A stretch of DNA of 64,000 bases, taken from an uncultured Clostridiaceae bacterium (GTDB taxonomy: Bacteria; Bacillota; Clostridia; TANB77; CAG-508). The position numbers and the translations under genes are program-made. Below the pieces are notes generated by a model, which was not told where the DNA came from, did not search any database, and saw nothing but the letters and a program-made list of their open reading frames with translations. This document shows positions 55,985 through 62,801 of the stretch, one piece after another; positions within the stretch are counted from its first letter, which is position 1, and the number at the start of each line of letters is the position of its first letter. The stretch is taken from positions 1 through 64,000 of the forward strand of contig CANPTO010000013.1 of the NCBI GenBank assembly GCA_947577025.1. The letters are read 5' to 3'.

Positions 55985-56020
55985 AAAATACCTAAGTAGT
56001 TTTCTACTTAGGTATTTTCT
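55985..56020 (+). terminator. Terminator of the RNA unit
   Basis: AAAATACCTAAGTAG pairs with CTACTTAGGTATTTT over TTTT, a 15-base perfect stem; usable on both strands. Confidence 0.85.
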
Positions 56021-56058
56021 TATTAAAATTAAATAAAATTGATTTTCTTATTTTATCT

Positions 56059-56688
56059 TTAAAATTTAAAATAGTCCTCATAGTCTCTAGGTTGTGGGCG
56101 TGGTGGCATACCTCCTGGTCCTCCTGGAAATGGTGGTCTACCTGGTCCTGGAAATGGCGGTCTTGGTGGTCTTGGGTGTGGAGGTCTATTTGGAAAAAAT
56201 CCACCTAATATTTTATTTAATATTAATATTCTTATTAAATCTCTTAATAATGGGTTGTTTGGTCTTCTTTGCCTATTTTCTATTTGTTTTACTTGCCTTG
56301 CTCCTTCTAGTTCTGAAACATTTCGAACTGAATTTGCTTTGCTATTTGCATTTGTGTTTGTAGTTCTATTTTGTATTTCTTTTTGTGTAATGTTTTCATC
56401 TACATTTATTTTTAGCCAAATTTCATTATTTATTTCTATCCTTTGATATACTTCTTCTACCATATTCTCTAATACTTCTTTTGTAATAGGCGTTTTACTT
56501 CTTTCACATACTTCACATACCATTGGGTTTATTTTTTTATAAATTTCAGGGTACATGTTTTCTAATTCGCTATTGTTTTGATAGCTTACATTATAATCTC
56601 TACTTTGAATAATGTAATTATCGTATGTAGTTTCTACTGGATATCCAAGAACACTTCTCATATAATCTTCATAGTTTTGATAATACAT
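56059..56688 (-). CDS. Proline-rich unknown protein, probably spore or surface
   Basis: 209 residues. The N-terminal half starts YYQNYEDYMRSVLGYPVETT, has a C-x2-C pair in MVCEVCERSKTP and polar Asn-rich stretches; the C-terminal third is a P/G/R/F repeat (RPPHPRPPRPPFPGPGR and on) ending YEDYFKF. No catalytic motif. The N- and C-terminal YEDY elements echo each other. The ATG at 56688 follows AAGGAGG. A coat-like structural role is inference. Confidence 0.6.
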   Translation of the reverse strand: MYYQNYEDYMRSVLGYPVETTYDNYIIQSRDYNVSYQNNSELENMYPEIYKKINPMVCEVCERSKTPITKEVLENMVEEVYQRIEINNEIWLKINVDENITQKEIQNRTTNTNANSKANSVRNVSELEGARQVKQIENRQRRPNNPLLRDLIRILILNKILGGFFPNRPPHPRPPRPPFPGPGRPPFPGGPGGMPPRPQPRDYEDYFKF

Positions 56689-56844
56689 AGTTTTCCTCCT
56701 TATACTTTTATACATTATCTTATTCAGTATCTTTCTTTTGTGTGATACTTTAATTAACAATGTATCAGTATGAAAGATTTAGAAATATCTAAAAAAATTT
56801 CCAAACATAATTGTTTGAAAATTTTTAAACACATATCAAATCTT

Positions 56845-57474
56845 TTACTTTAAACACTCATATATTTGTTCTTTTGCTATACTACCCTCTCTTAAAATTA
56901 TTGGAACATTATTTTCAATTTTTACTATTGTAGAACCTAAGCCTATTTTGCTTTCTCCTCCATCTATATAATAATCTACTGTTTCTTTAAAGTCATTTAT
57001 TATATTTTCTATATTAGTTCCTGATGGTTTATTTGCTATATTGGCACTTGGAGCTGCAATTGGAACATTTGCATATGCAATAAGTTTTCTAGCAATTTCG
57101 TTTTCTGGCATTCTTATTCCTATTGTACCAGTATTTCCTGTTAATATATTTGGAACTATATTTTTCTCTTTTAATATAATTGTTAATGGTCCTGGAAAAA
57201 ATGTTTTCATTAATTTATATTCTTTATCTGTTATATCTGCTACCAAGGCTTCAATCATTTTCATATCTGAAACTAGTAAGCTTGTTGGCTTATCAAATGG
57301 TCTTTGTTTTATTTTATATAATTTTCTTATAGCTTCCTCATCTAAGCCATTTGTTCCGATTGCATATACTGTTTCTGTTGGGAATACAACTATTTCACCT
57401 TTTTGTATTGTTTCCCCCATTTCTTTTAATTTTTCATATTCTATATTATTTCTGAAGTCTAAGTATTCTTTCAT
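56845..57474 (-). CDS. tsaC: Threonylcarbamoyl-AMP synthase (TsaC/Sua5/YwlC)
   Basis: It makes threonylcarbamoyl-AMP for the t6A37 modification of ANN-decoding tRNAs. 209 residues with GEIVVFPTETVYAIGTNGLD near the start, IKQRPFDKPTSLLV, FFPGPLTIILKEK, GTIGIRMPENEIAR and SANIANKPSGTN. The C-terminal Sua5 extension is absent, as in the short type. Confidence 0.95.
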   Translation of the reverse strand: MKEYLDFRNNIEYEKLKEMGETIQKGEIVVFPTETVYAIGTNGLDEEAIRKLYKIKQRPFDKPTSLLVSDMKMIEALVADITDKEYKLMKTFFPGPLTIILKEKNIVPNILTGNTGTIGIRMPENEIARKLIAYANVPIAAPSANIANKPSGTNIENIINDFKETVDYYIDGGESKIGLGSTIVKIENNVPIILREGSIAKEQIYECLK

Positions 57475-57654
57475 ATGATTTTACCTTCTTTTCTATTTCA
57501 TTATTATATATAACTTTTTATTAATTGTTAAGTCAGATGTTTTTTGGTTGTAAAATAGCATTTTGAATATTTTGTATTATATTATGATTATTATCAGCCT
57601 TTTATAAAATATATAATAAAAATTATAATATAAAATAACCTTTTGCATTATGTT

Positions 57655-59056
57655 TTATAACTGTTTTACAAATTCCTTAAATTTATTTCCACGTTCTTCA
57701 AAGTTTTTAAATGCATCAAAGCTTGCACTTGCTGGTGAAAGTAGTACTATGTCTCCTGGTTTTGATTTTTTGCTTGCTAGTTTTACTGCTTCTCCGTAGA
57801 TTTTCTACATAGCATATTTCTACTTTTTCTCCATTTGGTGCCTTTCTTGTTGCTTCTTCTATTTTTGTTGCTGTTGGACCTGTTAGTATTAATGTTTGTA
57901 CTTTGTTTGCTACTACTTTACCTACTTCTTTGTAGTCTAAACCTTTGTCTGAACCACCTGCTAATAATATAATATTTTCATCAAATGCACTTAGTCCTGC
58001 TATTGTGCTCGCTGGACTTGTTCCTATTGAGTCATTATACCATTTTACATTATTTTTTTCCCTTACAAATTCTAGCCTATGTTCTACTCCCTTAAATTCT
58101 TTTATGGCTTGCACTGCTGTTTCTAAACTTACTAATGAATTTGTTGCTGCTAATGCTGTGCATATATTTTCATAGTTATGTATTCCTCTTAATTTTATTT
58201 CCTCTTTTTTTATTAAATGCCTTCTAACACCGTCTTCGCAGTATTTTATAATTCCATCATTATTGTCATATATAAATCCATCTTCTAATTTTTCTTTGCT
58301 ACTAAAAAATATTACTTTTCCATTTGCTTCTTTTGAAAATTCACGAGTATACTCATTATCATAGTTTAGTATAACAGTTCCTCTTTCATTTTGATGTTTA
58401 AATATATTTTTCTTTTCTTCTCTATATTCTTCATATGAACTATGTACATTTAAGTGATCTGGGAATATATTTGTTACAACACTAATTTCAGGGCTGATTG
58501 CCATATTTGTTAGTTGGAAACTACTCATTTCTAAAACAACTATATCTTCTGGGGTCATATCTTTTATTTTAGTAAAAATTGGCTTTCCTATGTTTCCTCC
58601 TAAAAAACATTTATAACCTGCTTTTTTTATTATTTCATAAATTATTGATGTTGTAGTTGTTTTTCCTTCGGTTCCTGTTATTCCTATTACTTTACTTGGT
58701 GTTAATTTTAGTACCATTTCAATTTCTGAAGTTACTAATGCTCCTCTTTGTGCTTCTGCCTTTATTTCTTCTCTATATGGCATTACTATTGGTGAACGGA
58801 AAATAATGTCAAAACCTTTCAAATTTTGTAAGTTGTTATCTCCTCCAAAATATTCTACTGTATATTTATCTATCTTTTCTCTTGTAGCATTATCTAATTC
58901 ATTTTTTGTTCTATTGTCAAAAACAGATATTTTGCAAGATAGATTATAAAAATATTCTAAAAGTGGCAAGTTGCTCACTCCTAATCCAATAATTGCTATT
59001 TTTTTTCTACTTGCAAATTTATTAAATTGTTCTAATTTTTCGTTTTTAAATTCCAT
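57655..59056 (-). CDS. murD: UDP-MurNAc-Ala:D-Glu ligase MurD, +1 shift at CGGA
   Basis: MurD adds D-glutamate to the peptidoglycan precursor. The N-terminal Rossmann domain ([20 protein letters not shown]), the P-loop [20 protein letters not shown], the [20 protein letters not shown] segment and the C-terminal [13 protein letters not shown] run in one frame up to ICYVENL, then CGG. With the shift it continues [21 protein letters not shown] and [20 protein letters not shown], the invariant MurD C-terminal motif, for 466 residues. The unshifted product ends in an unrelated basic tail and lacks this motif. Confidence 0.95.
57793..57796 (-). other. CGGA +1 frameshift site (murD)
   Basis: Context is AAT CTA C GGA GAA GCA. 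The downstream shifted frame holds the [13 protein letters not shown] signature of Mur ligases. Confidence 0.95.
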
Positions 59057-59136
59057 TTGTTTTTTCTCCTTTTTTATTTAGAAGTTGAATGTATAATGTC
59101 CAAATAGTAGTATTTATAACATATAGAGTAATCTTT

Positions 59137-59241
59137 TGTATTGATATATTAAAATAAAAATTAAATGCCTACAGCTCTCCTAAGGCGTTGAATACCCGTG
59201 AACTTGAAAGATTTGATTTTTATTTTAATATATCAATATGA
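59137..59241. repeat. Inverted repeat with a GC-richer core
   Basis: TTGATATATTAAAATAAAAA at the left pairs with its complement at the right (about 25 bases). Between them lies a 45-base core containing CTCTCCTAAGGCGTTGAATA. It is between murD and the kinase-like gene. It could be a structured RNA or a MITE; no class is recognised. Confidence 0.5.
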
Positions 59242-59322
59242 AAGATAAGACATTTAACAAGTATCAACCTACATCTTTTCTATTATTTTGTTTCCTTTCT
59301 ATGTACAAAATATTGTTTCAAT

Positions 59323-59988
59323 TTATTTTATGTATTCACATACTTTATTTGCTGATTCTATTGCTGTTTTGCACTCAGTAACATCAACTGTTATTGTATT
59401 TTGATATGTTTTATGAAATCCAGACTTTTCTTGTAATTCATCTCTTTTAGCAATATGTGTTTTTAGTTCTTCTAGGCTTACTTCATTGTTATACTGTTTT
59501 AACTTTCTTTTTGCTCTTTCTTCTAAACCTGCTGTAATAAAAAAATGATAGTCTAAGCTTGGATATATTTCCATAAGTGCTCTTCCTGAAACTATTACAT
59601 TATATTTTTCTTTTAAATTATTTATGATTTTTCTTGCTAAAATAAACATTTCTATATTATTTGCCTTATTTGCTACAACTGATACAGCCATTGACGTTTC
59701 TTTATTTTGCAATTTCTCTTCTTCTATTTTTTCATTTCCTACATATACTACTGTTTCGTTGTTCTCAAGTTCAATTTTTACATCTAATTCTTCCATTACT
59801 TTTGTAATATCAATATTTTGTAATATTTCGAGATTTTTATTTTTAGTCATAAATGCATATACTATTCCTCTATATAGGTTTCCTCCATGAAAAATTACAC
59901 TATTGGGTATTTTATAAAGTAATTCCCTACATATTGAAGTTTTTCCACTTCCAACTAACCCTTCTATTCCTACCACCATATTTTTCAT
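59323..59988 (-). CDS. Cytidylate kinase-like P-loop kinase
   Basis: 221 residues with VVGIEGLVGSGKTSICRELL at the N-terminus, an AMAVSVVANKANN helix, VIVSGRALMEIYPSLDYHFF and a LID-like AKRKLKQYNNEVS. This is the nucleoside monophosphate kinase/cytidylate kinase fold; the substrate is not certain. A complete cmk may lie elsewhere. Confidence 0.72.
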   Translation of the reverse strand: MKNMVVGIEGLVGSGKTSICRELLYKIPNSVIFHGGNLYRGIVYAFMTKNKNLEILQNIDITKVMEELDVKIELENNETVVYVGNEKIEEEKLQNKETSMAVSVVANKANNIEMFILARKIINNLKEKYNVIVSGRALMEIYPSLDYHFFITAGLEERAKRKLKQYNNEVSLEELKTHIAKRDELQEKSGFHKTYQNTITVDVTECKTAIESANKVCEYIK

Positions 59989-60054
59989 ATTATCATTCCT
60001 TTTTTATTTATAAAGGCATTATAACATATTTTTTGCATTTGTAAAATAGATAGC

Positions 60055-60354
60055 TTAGATTTTGGCTAAGTTTATGTAATTTGATTTTTGTGGGTATATA
60101 TTTAAGATATTGTTATTATTTATAGAATATAAAATAACATATTTTTTGATAACAATTTTTCTAATTTCTTTTTGATTAATAATTTTTATTGTTTGGTACA
60201 TTCTAGGATATTTTTTTATATATGAAATCTTTGAATACAGTTCTTTTCTATTTTTTTGAGATAACGGAATTGAATATTCTGAAATGTTTTTAATTATTTG
60301 ATAAAAATTTTCTGAAAATGAAGGAAATATAATTACTTTATTTCTAATAGGCAA
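60055..60354 (-). CDS. RelE/ParE-type toxin-like protein
   Basis: 99 basic residues with FSENFYQIIKNISEYSIPLS and IKKYPRMYQTIKIINQKEIRKIVIKKY, the helix-helix-sheet order of the RelE/ParE fold. Four bases behind the antitoxin-like gene. Whether it cleaves mRNA or poisons gyrase is not visible. Confidence 0.65.
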   Translation of the reverse strand: MPIRNKVIIFPSFSENFYQIIKNISEYSIPLSQKNRKELYSKISYIKKYPRMYQTIKIINQKEIRKIVIKKYVILYSINNNNILNIYPQKSNYINLAKI

Positions 60355-60357
60355 CTT

Positions 60358-60573
60358 TTATCTCCTTATTTTCACTGTTTTTATGTTCTTTTTCGTTTTT
60401 TCCATTAACTCATCTAATTCTTTCATAAATACTTCAAATGGTATTCCTTCAATTTCACCTTTGTCTAACTTCTCAGCAAATTCGGCAGCTTCCATTATTT
60501 TTCTTTCTTCATATTCTTCATATGACATGATATTGCCATTTTCATCTCTAAAATCATACATACTTGTAATCAT
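60358..60573 (-). CDS. Antitoxin-like small acidic protein
   Basis: 71 residues, acidic, with MSYEEYEERKIMEAAEFAEK and LDELMEKTKKN. It precedes the RelE/ParE-like gene as antitoxins do. No DNA-binding motif is obvious. Confidence 0.6.
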   Translation of the reverse strand: MITSMYDFRDENGNIMSYEEYEERKIMEAAEFAEKLDKGEIEGIPFEVFMKELDELMEKTKKNIKTVKIRR

Positions 60574-60735
60574 TTTTCTTATGCACCTTTCTTTATTTTA
60601 TATTATGCATTTTAACATATGAATATATACTTGTCAAACAAATATTCGTGACAATTTTTGACATATTATTTTTTTGTATATATTTATAATTTTTAGGTCA
60701 CAATATAAATATAATTAGAAAGGTGGTGCATTTTT

Positions 60736-60849
60736 ATGTCAGAAAAAAATAATAAAAACAATAAAAATAATAAGAACAACCAAAAAAATAACCAAAATAA
60801 CCAAAACAGAAATAACAATAATGAAAATAATAACAATAATTGTAGATAA
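60736..60849 (+). CDS. Asparagine-rich micro-protein
   Basis: 37 residues, about two thirds asparagine with lysine and glutamine, ending CR. AGAAAGGTGGTG precedes the ATG, TTGACA stands upstream, and a terminator (60863-60911) follows, so it is an expressed unit. Similar low-complexity micro-proteins occur in clostridia; function unknown. Confidence 0.6.
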   Translation: MSEKNNKNNKNNKNNQKNNQNNQNRNNNNENNNNNCR

Positions 60850-60862
60850 TTCAATTTTAAAG

Positions 60863-60911
60863 CTAAAGAAAAAGACATATAGCTTTTTATTTGCTATATG
60901 CCTTTTTCTTT
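60863..60911 (+). terminator. Terminator of the micro-protein gene
   Basis: AAAGAAAAAG...TATAGC pairs with GCTATA...CTTTTTCTTT, with T-runs on both strands. Confidence 0.75.
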
Positions 60912-61165
60912 TATTTCTTTCTTTTTGACAAATGTTCATATAATTCACAAAAGATAAAACAAACTATAAGTATAATAACTACAGTTGCACCAACAGTTAC
61001 TGCGCCAACTATTGTTTTCCACATTATAGCAATTAACACATGTTCATTTGAACATATTGTTTTAAGAAGTAAATTTCCTATTCTGTTTAATACATATAGT
61101 ATTAACATTACAGTTACTCCTACCTTTATGTTCCGCCTTGCTTTTTTGTTTGAATATTTATTCAT
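60911..61165 (-). CDS. Small two-helix membrane protein, paralogue of 62129-62572
   Basis: 84 residues: basic N-terminus (NKYSNKKARRNIKV), helix at about 15-35, a short loop, helix at about 48-72. The leader GGAGGACATTTGTATATG is almost identical to that of the 62129-62572 gene. CGG near 61132 reads as arginine. Function unknown. Confidence 0.55.
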   Translation of the reverse strand: MNKYSNKKARRNIKVGVTVMLILYVLNRIGNLLLKTICSNEHVLIAIMWKTIVGAVTVGATVVIILIVCFIFCELYEHLSKRKK

Positions 61166-61261
61166 ATACAAATGTCCTCCTTTTTAGTTTATTTATTCTA
61201 ATATGATTTTAACATATTTCTTGAGCAAAATCAACATAATGTTGTTTTTCTTCTAGTTTTA

Positions 61262-61331
61262 CCGTTACTAGACATTCATAATCACTATTGCTTATCGTGG
61301 TAAACAATAGTAATTATGAATGTCTAGTGAC
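61262..61331. repeat. 70-bp palindrome
   Basis: ACTAGACATTCATAATCACT is mirrored by AGTAATTATGAATGTCTAGT around a 14-base centre. The rest of 61172-61493 is AT-rich without a gene. Confidence 0.7.
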
Positions 61332-61496
61332 AAGAAATATTATAAATTTCAGTTTTGCTATTGCATTATGTAAAATATTATGCTATAAGTATTTTATTAT
61401 TTCATTTTTTTAATTCTTGCTATAACTCTATAGTAAAAATTTCAAATTTATTGATATTATTTATTTAAAATGTTATAATTCAGGAGGTGATAATTG

Positions 61497-61763
61497 TTGC
61501 CAATTGTTTCACAATTTTATGGAATAATTATTAGTATGTTTTTTAATGATACTGATAGACATCATCTGCCACATATTCATGTTCAATATGCTGAATATAG
61601 GTGTACTTTTGATTTTAATGGAAACATACTTTCTGGAAATATTCCAAATAGACAAAGAAAATTAGTTGAAGCGTGGATAGAAATTAGAAAAGAAGATTTA
61701 ATTGCTTTATGGAGTGTTATTCAAAATGGTACTAATGGTTTTACAATTGAGCCACTAAAATGA
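61497..61763 (+). CDS. DUF4160 protein
   Basis: 88 residues starting (TTG) MPIVSQFYGIIISMFFNDTD followed by RHHLPHIHVQYAEYRCTF, the typical DUF4160 start with the HxPHxH element. DUF4160 and DUF2442 form a common small two-gene module, thought to be a toxin-antitoxin-like pair. AGGAGGTGATAATTG precedes the start. Confidence 0.8.
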   Translation: MPIVSQFYGIIISMFFNDTDRHHLPHIHVQYAEYRCTFDFNGNILSGNIPNRQRKLVEAWIEIRKEDLIALWSVIQNGTNGFTIEPLK

Positions 61764-61785
61764 TTTATATTTTTTGGGGGTAATT

Positions 61786-62067
61786 ATGGAAAATGAAATA
61801 GAAGAAATGCCTGTAGAGGTAAAGGCATTGGAGGATTTTTTATTATATATTAAATTTCAAAATGGCGAGAAAAAAATATATGATATGAAGGAACTGTTAA
61901 AATTTGATTATTATAAGAATTTGAGAGATAGAGAAGTTTTTAAAACTGTTTGCGTTTGTGGAATAACTTTAAAATGGTGTACTGGTCAAGATATTGCACC
62001 AGAGAAGATTTATTTTGATAGTGTTCCCTTGGCGGAGTTTGGGTTTGAGGTTAAGGAAATGAAATAA
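61786..62067 (+). CDS. DUF2442 protein
   Basis: 93 residues with VEVKALEDFLLYIKFQNGEK and YDMKELLK...YFDSVPLAEFG, the DUF2442 pattern. It is 22 bases behind the DUF4160 gene and shares its transcript. A hairpin at 62072-62117 follows. Confidence 0.8.
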   Translation: MENEIEEMPVEVKALEDFLLYIKFQNGEKKIYDMKELLKFDYYKNLRDREVFKTVCVCGITLKWCTGQDIAPEKIYFDSVPLAEFGFEVKEMK

Positions 62068-62071
62068 GTAA

Positions 62072-62117
62072 TAAAAAGAACACACTACTTTTTTTATGTA
62101 ATGTGTTTCTTTTTATT
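62072..62117 (+). terminator. Terminator of the DUF4160-DUF2442 pair
   Basis: AAAAAGAACACA pairs with TGTGTTTCTTTTT over an AT loop. Confidence 0.7.
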
Positions 62118-62128
62118 TTATTTAATTA

Positions 62129-62572
62129 TTATTCCTTTTCTAATTCTTTCTGCAAAGCATTATTAAAACGCCTTTTTTCATCTTTAATTCTTAGGAATAT
62201 CTTCTTCGGTATTAGAATACAAAATATAAATAATTCTGCTACAAGCTTAACGTTGTTAATAAAATCCTCTATTATAGTACCTCTTTTTAAATATTTTATG
62301 AAATCATCTATTATTCCAACTATAAGAATAATAATTAATAGTAGTGCTATGCCTAGTGCAAAGCCCACTAAAACATTTAAAAAATAAATAAAAAATATAC
62401 TATATCCTATGTAGCTCTCTGGTGCTACAGTTAATGTCAAAAACGTAGCACCTATAAAGTTACAAATTATTAGTAATAATGGTAGCCATACAACAAAAGA
62501 ATATCGTTTTAAAATTACTTTAACTATTGCATTTCTCCGCTTGTTCTTTGTTTCGTTTGAAAAATTTTCCAT
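62129..62572 (-). CDS. Membrane protein, paralogue of 60911-61165
   Basis: 147 residues: basic start (NETKNKRRNAIVKVILKRYS), helices near 30-52 and 62-95, then a charged tail. The second CGG-encoded arginine (near 62537) is followed by A, yet the frame stays open. Function unknown. Confidence 0.55.
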   Translation of the reverse strand: MENFSNETKNKRRNAIVKVILKRYSFVVWLPLLLIICNFIGATFLTLTVAPESYIGYSIFFIYFLNVLVGFALGIALLLIIILIVGIIDDFIKYLKRGTIIEDFINNVKLVAELFIFCILIPKKIFLRIKDEKRRFNNALQKELEKE

Positions 62573-62599
62573 ATACAAAATCCTCCTTTATATGTTGCG

Positions 62600-62801
62600 T
62601 TTGCGGTTACTTGCCTTCGATTACCCAAGGGGGTGCTTTGTTTTTTTTACTTCTTATTGTTTTCTACTCTTGTAAGTTATTTCCCTTGTTTCCGCATTGG
62701 GGACAGTTCCTAATCTAGCCAGATTATTTTTGTTTTTTTGCCTTGAAGTTCTTCTCTATCTTGTTTCCGATTACGAACCGTCCCCAAAGCTAGTCCCCTA
62801 G
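62600..62801 (-). repeat. Modular post-stop repeat behind uvrA
   Basis: Right behind the uvrA TAG the minus strand reads CTAGCTTTGGGGACGGTTCG, then the AACAAGATAGAGAAGAACTT module, GGAACTGTCCCCAATGCGGA and the CACCCCCTTGGGTAATCGAA module. Confidence 0.85.

Noticed and set aside
56004..56204. 66-codon His/Asp/Gln-rich frame
   Set aside because: It is the out-of-frame reading of the proline-rich repeat in the gene at 56059-56688.
3564..59056. Interrupted genes as pseudogenes
   Set aside because: murD, prfB, sufC and sufS are normally essential, the rest of each gene is intact, and no other damage is present.
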